DNA from: Vreelandella sedimenti
Lineage (GTDB): Bacteria; Pseudomonadota; Gammaproteobacteria; Pseudomonadales; Halomonadaceae
Reading direction: 5' to 3'
DNA: 64,000 bases
NCBI RefSeq assembly: GCF_013416325.1
Contig: NZ_JACCGK010000001.1
Location: 248,001-312,000 of the forward strand
Both the position numbers and the translations under genes were made by a program. The notes under the pieces were generated by a model. It made no database searches. It saw only the letters and a list, made by a program, of their open reading frames with translations, and was not told where the DNA came from. Positions 18,766 through 27,305 of this stretch are shown piece by piece. The first letter of the stretch is position 1. Every line of letters begins with the position of its first letter.

Positions 18766-20139
18766 ATGTTTGGAATAAAAAGCAAAACGAAGCCTGAAGC
18801 ATCGAGCTCTTCTATGGAGGAGGGGTCTTCTAAAACGGCGCTTAATCAGCACTACTGGATGCCGTTTAGTGCTAACCGCGACTTCCATGCCAATCCGCGG
18901 GTTATCGCCGGGGCGGAAGGGCGCTACTACATTGATGACCAGGGCCGTAAGCTGTTTGATTCGCTTTCCGGGCTATGGACCTGCGGTGCGGGGCATAACC
19001 GTGAAGAGATACAGAAAGCCGTGGCGGCGCAGCTAGGCAGTCTCGACTTTGCACCTGGTTTTCAAATTGGCCATCCGTTGGCGTTCAGGCTGGCGGAAAA
19101 GGTTGCAAGCCTGACGCCTGCCGGGCTTGACCATGTGTTTTTCACCAACTCGGGGTCAGAAGCCGCAGATACCTCGGTCAAAATGGCCAAGGCCTATTGG
19201 CGGCTAAAAGGTAAGCCAGAGAAGACCCGCATGATTGGCCGCGCCAAGGGCTACCACGGGGTCAACATTGGCGGCACCAGTCTGGGTGGGATCGGTGGCA
19301 ATCGCAAACACTACGGTCAGTTGATGGATGTAACTCACCTGCCGCACACCCTTCAAGCGGGTCACGCCTTCACCCGTGGCCAAGCGGAAACCGGTGCCGA
19401 GCTTGCCGATGCATTGCTCGATCAAATCGCTCTCCATGATGCCTCCACCATTGCCGCGGTAATTGTTGAGCCGATGTCCGGCTCGGCGGGGGTAATTGTA
19501 CCGCCGAAAGGTTACCTGGATCGGCTGCGTGAGATCTGCACTGCCCACGACATCCTGCTGATTTTCGATGAAGTGATTACCGCCTTTGGGCGCAGCGGCG
19601 CGACCACAGGCGCCGAGGCCTTTGGCGTCACGCCGGATATCATGAACGTGGCGAAGCAGATCACTAACGGCGCAATTCCCATGGGCGCGGTGATCGCTTC
19701 CAGCGAGATTTTCGATACCTTTATGCACGCCGGTGGCCCCCAGCACGCTGTTGAGTTTTCCCATGGCTACACCTACAGCGCCCATCCGGTGGCCTGCGCG
19801 GCGGGTCTGGCGGCGCTTGAGATGATGGAGCGTGAAAACTTCCCTGCTCAGGTCAGCGCCATCGCACCTACCTTTGAGCAGAAGCTACACGCCTTGAAAG
19901 GGCGCAATCACGTTGTCGATATTCGTAACTACGGCTTAGCGGGTGCCATCCAACTAACGCCCCGGGAAGGCGACCCAACGATCCGTCCCCGCGATGCTCA
20001 CATGGCGCTCTGGGAAGCAGGCTTCTACGTGCGTTACGGCGGCGACACGCTGCAGTTTGGCCCTCCCTTTGGCACCACCGAGGCCGAGCTAGAGCGGCTG
20101 TTCGACGCCGTGGCCACCACCCTGGATGCGTTAGCCTAA
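18766..20139 (+). CDS. Class III omega-aminotransferase, probable beta-alanine:pyruvate transaminase
   Basis: PLP-dependent aminotransferase of 457 aa from ATG 18766, which has GGAG 9 bases upstream; in-frame ATGs at 18727, 18751 and 18814 are alternatives. Class III motifs are present: YYIDDQGRKLFDSLSGLWTCGAGH, TNSGSEAADTSVKMAKAYW, IFDEVITAFGRSG, and the PLP Lys in NVAKQITNGAIPMG (about K297). The MPFSANRDFHANPR N-terminus is typical of beta-alanine or taurine:pyruvate transaminases. With the MmsA-like dehydrogenase downstream it should convert beta-alanine to malonate semialdehyde. Confidence 0.88.
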   Translation: MFGIKSKTKPEASSSSMEEGSSKTALNQHYWMPFSANRDFHANPRVIAGAEGRYYIDDQGRKLFDSLSGLWTCGAGHNREEIQKAVAAQLGSLDFAPGFQIGHPLAFRLAEKVASLTPAGLDHVFFTNSGSEAADTSVKMAKAYWRLKGKPEKTRMIGRAKGYHGVNIGGTSLGGIGGNRKHYGQLMDVTHLPHTLQAGHAFTRGQAETGAELADALLDQIALHDASTIAAVIVEPMSGSAGVIVPPKGYLDRLREICTAHDILLIFDEVITAFGRSGATTGAEAFGVTPDIMNVAKQITNGAIPMGAVIASSEIFDTFMHAGGPQHAVEFSHGYTYSAHPVACAAGLAALEMMERENFPAQVSAIAPTFEQKLHALKGRNHVVDIRNYGLAGAIQLTPREGDPTIRPRDAHMALWEAGFYVRYGGDTLQFGPPFGTTEAELERLFDAVATTLDALA

Positions 20140-20185
20140 GATTCGCTGGCATAACCGACTGACCTAAATTTCAGAGAGTTTAAAT

Positions 20186-21682
20186 ATGAGCGTTGTTTCC
20201 CACCTGATTAACGGCGAGTTAGTTGAAAGTAAGCGTACGCTGGATGTCACCAACCCCTCCACAGGCAAAGTGATTCGCCAAGTGGCGGATGCCAATGTCG
20301 CCGATGTAGAGCGCGCCATTACCGCCGCCCAAGAGGCGTTTCCCGCCTGGCGCGATACGCCGCCCGCTAAGCGCGCTCAGGTGATGTACCGCTTTAAGCA
20401 ATTGCTTGAAGAGAACGCTAACCGATTGGTACAGCTGGTCAGTGAAGAGCACGGCAAAACTCCCGAAGACGCCATGGGCGAACTCAAGCGCGGCATTGAG
20501 AACGTCGAGTACGCCTGTGGGGTGCCAGAGCTGCTCAAAGGAGAGTATTCCCACAATGTAGGGCCAGGCATTGATGCCTGGTCAAACTTCCAGCCATTGG
20601 GTGTGGTGGTGGGCATTACCCCGTTTAACTTCCCCGCCATGGTGCCGCTGTGGATGTACCCCATGGCGATTGCCTGTGGTAATACTTTTATATTGAAGCC
20701 TTCGGAGAAAGACCCTTCGGCGGCCATGGCGGTAGCCGAACTGCTTCAAGAAGCGGGGCTGCCCAAAGGTGTAATGAATGTAGTCCACGGCGGTCGCGAA
20801 GCGGTGGAAACGCTGTTGGATGCCAAGGCCGTTAAAGCTATTTCCTTTGTCGGTTCAACGCCAGTGGCTGAGGCGATCTACTCTCGTGGTTCCGCCGCGG
20901 GTAAACGCGTTCAGGCGTTGGGTGGGGCGAAGAACCACGCCGTGGTGCTGCCGGATGCCGACCTGGAAAACGCTGCCAACACGCTGATGGGTGCGGCCTA
21001 TGGTAGCTGCGGGGAGCGCTGCATGGCGATCTCGGTAGCGGTATGCGTGGGTGATGAGACCGCAGACCGCTTGGTTGAAACCCTACTTCCTAAAATCGCT
21101 CAACTAAAAGTTGGCCCTGGCACCAAGCGGGATCTGGATATGGGGCCGCTGGTGACCGCTGAGCACCGGGATAAAGTCCTCGGCTACATCGAAGATGGCG
21201 TAAAGGCTGGCGCGACACTGGTTGCCGATGGTCGCGACCTTCAAGTCCCAGGCTATGAAGAGGGTTATTTCGTGGGCGGCTGCTTGTTCGATAACGTCAC
21301 CGCCGAAATGCGCATCTACCAGGAAGAGATCTTTGGGCCGGTGCTTTGCGTGGTGCGCGTGGGTAGCCTGGATGACGCCATGCACCTGATCAACGACCAC
21401 GAGTATGGCAACGGCACTTGCCTGTTTACCCGCGATGGCGAAGCTGCCCGCCGCTTTACCGACGGTATCGAGGTTGGCATGGTGGGCGTGAATGTGCCGC
21501 TCCCGGTGCCCGTGGCGTACCACAGCTTTGGTGGTTGGAAGCGCTCGCTGTTTGGGGATCTTCACGCCTACGGGCCGGACTCGGTGCGCTTCTATACTCG
21601 CCGCAAGGCGGTCTCCCAGCGCTGGCCGTCGGTGAGCGAGGCCACCCGGGCCGAGTTCTCGTTCCCCAACAATCAAAGTTGA
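20186..21682 (+). CDS. mmsA: CoA-acylating (methyl)malonate-semialdehyde dehydrogenase MmsA
   Basis: Aldehyde dehydrogenase of 498 aa that oxidises malonate or methylmalonate semialdehyde to acetyl- or propionyl-CoA. It has ITPFNFPAMVPLWMYPMA, FVGSTPVAEAIY, and the catalytic Cys in GSCGERCMAIS (Cys279), a subfamily-specific context. VPVAYHSFGGWKRSLFGD near the C-terminus is also MmsA-type. It lies 46 bp after the transaminase, together forming a beta-alanine to acetyl-CoA route. A strong terminator follows. Confidence 0.92.
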   Translation: MSVVSHLINGELVESKRTLDVTNPSTGKVIRQVADANVADVERAITAAQEAFPAWRDTPPAKRAQVMYRFKQLLEENANRLVQLVSEEHGKTPEDAMGELKRGIENVEYACGVPELLKGEYSHNVGPGIDAWSNFQPLGVVVGITPFNFPAMVPLWMYPMAIACGNTFILKPSEKDPSAAMAVAELLQEAGLPKGVMNVVHGGREAVETLLDAKAVKAISFVGSTPVAEAIYSRGSAAGKRVQALGGAKNHAVVLPDADLENAANTLMGAAYGSCGERCMAISVAVCVGDETADRLVETLLPKIAQLKVGPGTKRDLDMGPLVTAEHRDKVLGYIEDGVKAGATLVADGRDLQVPGYEEGYFVGGCLFDNVTAEMRIYQEEIFGPVLCVVRVGSLDDAMHLINDHEYGNGTCLFTRDGEAARRFTDGIEVGMVGVNVPLPVPVAYHSFGGWKRSLFGDLHAYGPDSVRFYTRRKAVSQRWPSVSEATRAEFSFPNNQS

Positions 21683-21710
21683 CGTCTTAGAGTAACTAGG
21701 ACATCTTCTC

Positions 21711-21741
21711 AGCACCGTCGCCCTGCGATGGTGCTTTTTTT
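21711..21741 (+). terminator. Rho-independent terminator after mmsA
   Basis: Stem AGCACCGTCG (21711-21720) pairs with CGATGGTGCT (21726-21735) with one G-U pair, followed by a run of seven T. It separates mmsA from the tetR gene. A diverged copy of this hairpin occurs at 33203-33227 beside a deleted tetR remnant. Confidence 0.88.
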
Positions 21742-21776
21742 GGTGCGTACTTCAGACGTATAGGGACGAGAACAGC

Positions 21777-22397
21777 GTGGCGAGAACCCAGGACGAAATT
21801 CGGCAAACCAACGTAAAAAAGATTCTCCAGGCGGCAGAGCAGTTGTTTGCCGAAAAAGGCTACGCAGGTGCCTCCATGGGCGAAATCGCACAACTGGCAG
21901 AGATCCCCAAGTCCAACGTGCACTACTACTTCTCGACCAAAAATGCGTTGTATCAAGATGTTCTGTTAGAGCTTCTCGAGGTGTGGAAACAGGATGCGCT
22001 CTGCTTCGAGCTCTACGATGACCCCCGCGTAGTGCTCTCCACCTATATCCGCGCCAAGATGAACCACTCTCGCAATCGCGCTCATGGCTCAAAAATATGG
22101 GCAGCCGAGGTGATGCAGGGCGCGCCTATTCTTAAAGAGCGCCTGCGTGACAACCTCTACGAATGGGCCAAGCTTAAAGAGTCAAAAATTCGCGAATGGG
22201 TGGAGTCCGGGCAGATCAACCCCGTCGAGCCTTCCTATCTGCTCTATATGATCTGGGCCTCCACCCAGCACTACGCTGATTTTGACTACCAAATCTACCT
22301 GCTCAACGACGACCAACCGCTGGATGACCTGCAGTTCGAAAAAGCTGTACAGTCGGTCACCTCGGTGATATTGCGCGGGATTGGGCTGACGGCTTAG
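21777..22397 (+). CDS. TetR-family regulator, RutR-like
   Basis: Regulator of 206 aa starting at GTG 21777. The N-terminal TetR helix-turn-helix (EKGYAGASMGEIAQLA ... IPKSNVHYYFSTK) is at about residues 25-60. The C-terminal domain (HGSKIWAAEVMQGAPIL, SYLLYMIWASTQHYADFDYQ) resembles the YcdC/RutR family, whose E. coli member senses uracil and thymine. Its place beside beta-alanine catabolic genes supports a role in pyrimidine breakdown. A decayed second copy of its last 35 codons is found at 33243-33350. Confidence 0.88.
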   Translation: MARTQDEIRQTNVKKILQAAEQLFAEKGYAGASMGEIAQLAEIPKSNVHYYFSTKNALYQDVLLELLEVWKQDALCFELYDDPRVVLSTYIRAKMNHSRNRAHGSKIWAAEVMQGAPILKERLRDNLYEWAKLKESKIREWVESGQINPVEPSYLLYMIWASTQHYADFDYQIYLLNDDQPLDDLQFEKAVQSVTSVILRGIGLTA

Positions 22398-22648
22398 CCA
22401 AATAAACTAAAAACCGTTTTAATTTTTACTGGTAATTAAGTGGTTTAAAAAAATTTTCAATCTGAAAATGCTTATGTTGGTAGTTTTTATGTCATCAAAG
22501 CTTTGTTTTGACTATGGTGATTTTTTGAGCATTGTAATAGGTGATTGAGGTCAACGCAGCCAAAATAGTCCTAGTGATGGTTTCACAAAGCTCGCTAAAA
22601 TAGTCGAGACAAAGTGCTATTCGTATTTTTAAACAGAGAGGGAAATGT
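22398..22648. other. AT-rich intergenic region before the TRAP-locus regulator
   Basis: About 250 bp, clearly more AT-rich than the flanking genes, with no coding frame that I accept. It contains the promoter of the GntR gene, which has AGAGAGGG ahead of its GTG start. The composition change fits the left edge of an inserted block. Confidence 0.4.
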
Positions 22649-23314
22649 GTGTTTCTAGCATTTAATGATAATGAGAAAAGCGAGCGAGCCGAGCAGGGTG
22701 GATTATCTAGCGTTGCATATGAGGCCATCATGCAAATGATCCTCGCTCGTGAGCTATCGGGGGGCGATATTGTCCAAGAGAGGCGCTTGGCAGATGAGCT
22801 TGATATGTCACGTACGCCTGTTCGTGAAGCCCTAAGACGCCTTGAGGCAGAAGGTTGGCTGATACGATTGAATGCTCGTACTATCGGCGTAAAAAAAATT
22901 GCCATCAATGAATATGTGGCTGCGCTACAGGTACGCGAGTTGCTTGAACCAGAAGCGGCGGCCCTAGCGGCAGCTAAGTCGAAAACCAAGGTGATCGCAG
23001 ACTGGGTGGAAAAACTCAACTTAATTAGTAGCTCCAAGCAGTTAGGGCCCAAGCAGCAGTGGGAATTTGATCAGACGCTTCATATGGGTATTGCACAGGC
23101 AACAGGGAATGAAGTGCTGTTCAAAATTATCTCCGAGCTGAGAAAGACAACACAAATATTCGAAAACCAGACTCTGCCCGCTAGAACTTTTCCAGGTTAT
23201 GACGCCCATATGGCCATTATTGAAGCCATCGTAGAAGGTAATCCTGAAAAGGCGCGTAAGGCCATGCACGATCATTTGCGTGAAACGAAGAGAAATATTT
23301 TTGAAGCGATATAA
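22649..23314 (+). CDS. GntR-family regulator (FCD type) of the TRAP/imino-acid locus
   Basis: Regulator of 221 aa from GTG 22649, with AGAGAGGG about 6 bases upstream. The winged HTH is at about residues 20-85 (DIVQERRLADELDMSRTPVREALRRLEAEGW in pieces), followed by an FCD domain with the usual metal/ligand His residues (DQTLHMGIAQATGNEV, YDAHMAIIEAI, MHDHLRETK). Codon use is more AT-rich than in the genes downstream. It is encoded just ahead of the TRAP operon, whose promoter contains a TGGTATACCA dyad of the kind bound by FCD-GntR proteins. Confidence 0.9.
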   Translation: MFLAFNDNEKSERAEQGGLSSVAYEAIMQMILARELSGGDIVQERRLADELDMSRTPVREALRRLEAEGWLIRLNARTIGVKKIAINEYVAALQVRELLEPEAAALAAAKSKTKVIADWVEKLNLISSSKQLGPKQQWEFDQTLHMGIAQATGNEVLFKIISELRKTTQIFENQTLPARTFPGYDAHMAIIEAIVEGNPEKARKAMHDHLRETKRNIFEAI

Positions 23315-23380
23315 TTTTTAGTTAAGGTTGCAAGTGCTAATCTGGTGCGCAGTGGCCTACAGTTAAGCGTTAGAAAAGCT

Positions 23381-23417
23381 TTTTTTAGCTTGTTGATGAA
23401 GTTCACAAGTTAAAAAA
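23381..23417. terminator. Terminator-like hairpin after gntR
   Basis: Arms TTTTTTAGCTTGT (23381-23393) and ACAAGTTAAAAAA (23405-23417) pair with one mismatch and an 11-base loop. The A/T runs lie inside the stem, so it could act as a weak terminator in either direction. It separates gntR from the TRAP promoter. Confidence 0.5.
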
Positions 23418-23516
23418 GTCTTCAAAAACTCACAAGTGCACATCATTTGTGCAGTTCGATTTTTCCCTCACCGTTTTGGAGCATAACAGCAAATTTGCTT
23501 ACCCAGCATTATGATT

Positions 23517-23546
23517 TGACAGCTGGTATACCACTGGTCTACAAAT
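23517..23546 (+). promoter_or_regulatory. TRAP operon promoter with FCD-GntR operator
   Basis: A perfect TTGACA -35 box (23517-23522) is followed after 18 bp by a TACAAA -10 box (23541-23546). Inside the spacer is the perfect 10-bp dyad TGGTATACCA (23525-23534), matching the GT...AC half-site pattern of FCD-type GntR regulators such as UxuR/ExuR. A repressor bound there would block RNA polymerase, so substrate induction through the adjacent GntR protein is likely. Confidence 0.65.
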
Positions 23547-23574
23547 GGACTGTCAACGTCTAAGAGAGATAATT

Positions 23575-24546
23575 ATGAAAAAATCTATAGCTGTTGGGAT
23601 TGTTGCACTTGCCTCTGTTTACTCCACGTTTTCTTGGGCTGAAAGCATCGTGCTGAGAGCTGGGCACTCGGCCAATTTAACTGAGCCTTATCAAAAAGGC
23701 TTGGAGAAGTTTGCTGAAGTTGTAGAGCGCGAAACAGACGGTGAAGTTACAGTGCAGATATTTCCTAACAATCAGTTGGGTAACGAGCGCGAAATGATTG
23801 AGGGGTTGCTTTTAGGTACTCTGGATATTGCTGTCCCCACTAACGGTGTCTTGACCAACTTCGTTTCTGAACTGTCGATTTTCGATCTGCCTTTCCTGTT
23901 TGATGACCGTCAGCACATGTATCGCGTTATGGACGGTGAGGTAGGCGAGCGCCTAGCCGACTCCATGCAAGAGAGCAGCTTCAAGCTACTGGGCTTTTAC
24001 GAGGCGGGCGTTCGACATATCGTGACCAAGGAGCCAGTTAACCGTATCGAAGACCTGGAGCGGCAAAGCATTAGAACCATGCAGATTCCGGCCCATGTTG
24101 CCGCTTTCAACGAGTTTGGGGCTAATGCCTCGCCGCTTGCCTACAGCGAGCTTTATGCGGCGCTAGAATCCGGTGTGGTGGATGGCGCTGAAGCTGCCTT
24201 CACCAACTATCAGGCGCAGCGATTTTACGAAGTAGCGCCATACCTTGCCGAAGTGAGCTGGACCACGTTGGTTGCGGATCTCATCATGTCTGAGGAGCGC
24301 TTCCAAAGTCTGCCCGAAGATGTGCAGCAGGCTGTGATGATTGCAGGTAAAGAGTCCGCTCAATACGAGCGACAGGTGTATGCCGAGATGGACGCGCGCA
24401 TCCGTGAAGAGCTTTTAAGTGCCGGCGTTGAGTTTACCCAGCCTGAAATCGAACCCTTCCGCGAAAGGTCTCAGGCGGTCTATAGCGAATTCGTCGATAC
24501 GGATCAGAAGCAAGAGCTTTTGGACGTCATTGAGCAACTACGCTAG
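23575..24546 (+). CDS. TRAP transporter periplasmic solute-binding protein (DctP family)
   Basis: Extracytoplasmic solute receptor of 323 aa. Start ATG 23575 gives a Sec signal peptide MKKSIAVGIVALASVYSTFSWA cut before ES. The body has DctP hallmarks: GHSANLTEPYQKGLEKFAEVV, FPNNQLGNEREMIEGL, FDLPFLFDDRQHMYRVMDG, and YSELYAALESGVVDGAE. It captures the substrate for the DctQ/DctM permease encoded next. The downstream DapA-like lyase and multidomain dehydrogenase suggest an imino or amino acid ligand, but TRAP ligands cannot be read from sequence. Confidence 0.93.
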   Translation: MKKSIAVGIVALASVYSTFSWAESIVLRAGHSANLTEPYQKGLEKFAEVVERETDGEVTVQIFPNNQLGNEREMIEGLLLGTLDIAVPTNGVLTNFVSELSIFDLPFLFDDRQHMYRVMDGEVGERLADSMQESSFKLLGFYEAGVRHIVTKEPVNRIEDLERQSIRTMQIPAHVAAFNEFGANASPLAYSELYAALESGVVDGAEAAFTNYQAQRFYEVAPYLAEVSWTTLVADLIMSEERFQSLPEDVQQAVMIAGKESAQYERQVYAEMDARIREELLSAGVEFTQPEIEPFRERSQAVYSEFVDTDQKQELLDVIEQLR

Positions 24547-24559
24547 CAGTTTAGAGAGC

Positions 24560-24581
24560 CAGGGCTATTGATATAGCCCTG
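24560..24581 (+). repeat. Intercistronic hairpin between dctP and dctQ
   Basis: Perfect 9-bp arms CAGGGCTAT (24560-24568) and ATAGCCCTG (24573-24581) around a TGAT loop. No T-run follows. Located just after the binding-protein gene, such hairpins typically stabilise the upstream mRNA so that receptor is made in excess over permease. Confidence 0.7.
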
Positions 24582-24599
24582 CTACTTCAGGGGGTAATT

Positions 24600-25121
24600 A
24601 TGGCACCTATAGTGCAAGTGGCTGAGCGAGTGCTGCACGGTATCAGGTTCTTGATTGCCGTATGTGTCGTTGTCCTTTTCAGCTATATGGTCGTCGCAAT
24701 ACTGACGCTTGTGGCAGGACGGTATGTCTTCGGATTTTCCGTGGCTGGTGCGGCAGAAACGGCTACCTTCGCCCAGATATGGGTTATCTTTTTGGCCGAC
24801 GGTATTGCCATGCGTGAAAAGTTACATATTGGCGTTGATATCCTGTATGACGTTTTGCCCGATATCCTCAAGCGAATTACCGCACTTTTTATTCTGCTTT
24901 TGGGCAGCTGGTTTTTATGGCTGGCTATTCTCGCCAGCCAGCGGCTACTTCAAATTGGTCAGATTCAGACTTCGTCGGCATTGGGTATTCCCATGTGGAT
25001 ACCTTATCTCTCCCTGCCGGTAGGGCTTGGCTATTTCTTCCTCGAATTCAGTATTGCCTATTTAAAGAAGATTTTCGCTAAAGAGTGCGCTGACAATAAT
25101 AATGAGGAAACCGCATTATGA
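24600..25121 (+). CDS. TRAP transporter small permease DctQ
   Basis: Membrane protein of 173 aa with four hydrophobic segments, as expected for the small TRAP permease subunit. The middle part GAAETATFAQIWVIFLADGIAMREKLHIGVDIL matches the DctQ family region (quoted by its key residues ATFAQIW and HIGVD). AGGGGG precedes the ATG. The stop overlaps the dctM start by 4 bp (ATGA), so the two membrane subunits are coupled. Confidence 0.9.
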   Translation: MAPIVQVAERVLHGIRFLIAVCVVVLFSYMVVAILTLVAGRYVFGFSVAGAAETATFAQIWVIFLADGIAMREKLHIGVDILYDVLPDILKRITALFILLLGSWFLWLAILASQRLLQIGQIQTSSALGIPMWIPYLSLPVGLGYFFLEFSIAYLKKIFAKECADNNNEETAL

Positions 25122-26398
25122 TCATGGTCATGGTGTTATTCGTACTGCTTTTAATTGCCGGTGCCCCCATCGTTTTTACCATGGGCGTCTCGGCGAGTCT
25201 TGTGCTGGTGGGCGAGGGGATACCTAGCAGCATTATTCCCCAGCGTCTGTTCGCGGGTCTGGACAGTTTTACCATCATGGCCATTCCGTTTTTCGTCCTG
25301 TCAGGGCTTTTGATGGAGCGCGGCGGTATTGCACGTCGCATGATCGATTTTGCAACCGCGCTGGTCGGCTGGATTCGAGGGTCGCTGCTGCTGGTGTCCG
25401 TCGTATCGGGCACTGGCCTTGCCGCCGTGTCGGGTTCTGGCTCTGCGGATACGGCGGCCACCGCCTCTCTAATGCTGCCCGAGATGAGAAGGCGCCGTTA
25501 CGATATCGACTTTGCCGCCGGTTTGATGGCCGCGGCGGGCTCTCTGGGGCCCGTCATTCCTCCCTCCATCATGATGATCGTGCTGGCCTCGGTAGGTAAT
25601 GTCTCGGTAGGCGATATGTTTATCGCCGGTGTCGTACCAGGGTTTTTAATGGCGCTGGGGCTGTTGCTGGCGGGGTATTTTCACGCCCGGCGTTATGGCG
25701 GTGTGTATAGCCAGGTGCAGCCTTTCTCCTTGAAGGAACTGGGGGCGACCGCCTTGAGGGCCATTCCGGCTTTTCTGATGCCCATCATCATCATCGGAGG
25801 TATTGTCGGGGGCGTTTTTACTCCGACCGAAGCCGCCTCGGTCGCTGTTGCGACCGGACTTCTGGTGGGGCTCTTTATCTATAAAGAGCTCAAGTTTCGT
25901 GATCTGCCTCGCCTGATACTGCGGGCGGCGAGTATCTCGGCATCCGTGATGATGATCATTGCCGTGGCGAACATTTTCTCGTGGCTGGTCGCCAGAGAAG
26001 GCGTGCCCCAACTGCTTGTGGGTTTTCTGCAGTCTTTGTCCGACAATCCCTGGGTATTTCTGGCTCTGCTCAATGTCGGGCTGATTTTTGTCGGCATGTT
26101 CATGGAAAGCATTGCCGCCATATTGATCCTGGTGCCGGTGTTGATGCCCGTGGCGCAGAGCTACGGTATCGACCCGCTGCATCTGGGCGTGGTGATCATC
26201 ATCAACCTTTCCATCGGCATGATCACGCCGCCCTACGGCATCACGCTGTTTGTCGCCAGCAGTATCGCCCAGCGCCCCATCATGCGCGTAGCGGGCAAAA
26301 TCATCCTGCCCTTGAGTTTCATGCTGGCCGTGCTTCTGCTGGCGACTTACGTCCCATCTGTCGTGACCGCCTTACCCGATTTATTTAGAACCCGTTAA
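25118..26398 (+). CDS. TRAP transporter large permease DctM
   Basis: Membrane protein of 426 aa with about 12 helices. Diagnostic DctM motifs are FFVLSGLLMERGGIARRM, SGTGLAAVSGSGSADTAA, GSLGPVIPPSIMMI, GGVFTPTEAASVAV, and GMITPPYGITLFVASSIA near the end. It forms the sodium-driven transport channel together with DctQ. A strongly GC-rich codon use begins here and continues through the fusion gene. Confidence 0.94.
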   Translation: MIMVMVLFVLLLIAGAPIVFTMGVSASLVLVGEGIPSSIIPQRLFAGLDSFTIMAIPFFVLSGLLMERGGIARRMIDFATALVGWIRGSLLLVSVVSGTGLAAVSGSGSADTAATASLMLPEMRRRRYDIDFAAGLMAAAGSLGPVIPPSIMMIVLASVGNVSVGDMFIAGVVPGFLMALGLLLAGYFHARRYGGVYSQVQPFSLKELGATALRAIPAFLMPIIIIGGIVGGVFTPTEAASVAVATGLLVGLFIYKELKFRDLPRLILRAASISASVMMIIAVANIFSWLVAREGVPQLLVGFLQSLSDNPWVFLALLNVGLIFVGMFMESIAAILILVPVLMPVAQSYGIDPLHLGVVIIINLSIGMITPPYGITLFVASSIAQRPIMRVAGKIILPLSFMLAVLLLATYVPSVVTALPDLFRTR

Positions 26399-26417
26399 CG
26401 TTGAGTCGGAGAATTAA

Positions 26418-27296
26418 ATGTCCCAGTTTGCTGGTACTTATAGTGTTCTTATTACACCTTTCGATAAAGACCTGGAAGTCGACGTAGAGAGACTGCGCAC
26501 GTTTATCGATTGGCAGATTGAGCAGGGCATCCACGGGTTGATCCCGCTTGGTAGTACCGGTGAATTTCTTTCAATGACCGACGACGAGCGCCGTCTGGTG
26601 GCCAAGACCGTGATCGATCAAGCCGGCGGTCGCGTTCCCGTGCTGGTAGGTACCGGCGCTGAAAATACCAATGATGTTATTCGTTACAGCCAGGAAGCCG
26701 AACAGCTTGGCGCGGACGGACTGATGATCATTCCGCCTTACTACAGCTGTCCCACCGAAGTCGAGCTCTATCACCACTACAAGCAGGTATCCGACGCCGT
26801 CTCGCTGCCAATTATGATCTACAACAACCCCAATGCGGCCAACGTGGACATGATGCCCGAAACGGTGGCACGGCTTGCCGAGATCGAAAACGTGGCTTAC
26901 ATCAAGGAGTCGACGCTAGAGATTACGCGCGTGCGCGACATTTTGAGGCTATGCGGCGATAAGATAGGCGTGTTTGGCGGGGTGCTGGGGTTTGAATCCT
27001 ACGTGGAAGGCGCGATCGGCTGGGTAGCCGTTGGCTCCAACGTTATGCCTAAGGAGTTTGCCGATCTATACACCGCCACGGTGGTGGAAAAGGATCTGGA
27101 TCGCGCCAGGGAGGTGTATCACCACATTCTACCGGTCATTGATTTCGTGTTCGGCCATCGCTACGTATCCGGCACCAAGGCGCTGCTCGAGTCGATGGGG
27201 AAAAGCGTTGGGCATCCGCGTCCTCCGCGGCTTCCCTCGCCCCGTGAAGACAAGGTGTGGGCTGATGACATCGTTCGCAAGCTTTCTTTGAAATAG
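26418..27296 (+). CDS. DapA-family lyase/deaminase, LhpC/HypD-like
   Basis: Class I Schiff-base aldolase of the dihydrodipicolinate synthase / N-acetylneuraminate lyase superfamily, 292 aa. The active site is intact: GSTGEF (residues 45-50), Tyr135 in MIYNNP and the Schiff-base Lys163 in AYIKEST. Lysine synthesis is unlikely in this catabolic context. In known hydroxyproline pathways a DapA paralogue (LhpC/HypD) deaminates pyrroline-4-hydroxy-2-carboxylate made by a multi-subunit dehydrogenase; the dehydrogenase fusion directly downstream makes that role the best inference. A sugar-acid aldolase remains possible. Confidence 0.82.
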   Translation: MSQFAGTYSVLITPFDKDLEVDVERLRTFIDWQIEQGIHGLIPLGSTGEFLSMTDDERRLVAKTVIDQAGGRVPVLVGTGAENTNDVIRYSQEAEQLGADGLMIIPPYYSCPTEVELYHHYKQVSDAVSLPIMIYNNPNAANVDMMPETVARLAEIENVAYIKESTLEITRVRDILRLCGDKIGVFGGVLGFESYVEGAIGWVAVGSNVMPKEFADLYTATVVEKDLDRAREVYHHILPVIDFVFGHRYVSGTKALLESMGKSVGHPRPPRLPSPREDKVWADDIVRKLSLK

Positions 27297-27305
27297 GAGG
27301 CTTTA

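Noticed and set aside
24560..24581. Terminator after dctP
   Set aside because: The stem is perfect but lacks a T-run, and dctQ follows directly in the same operon.
26418..27296. Dihydrodipicolinate synthase for lysine synthesis
   Set aside because: Active-site residues are shared by the whole superfamily, and the gene is embedded in a transport and oxidation operon.
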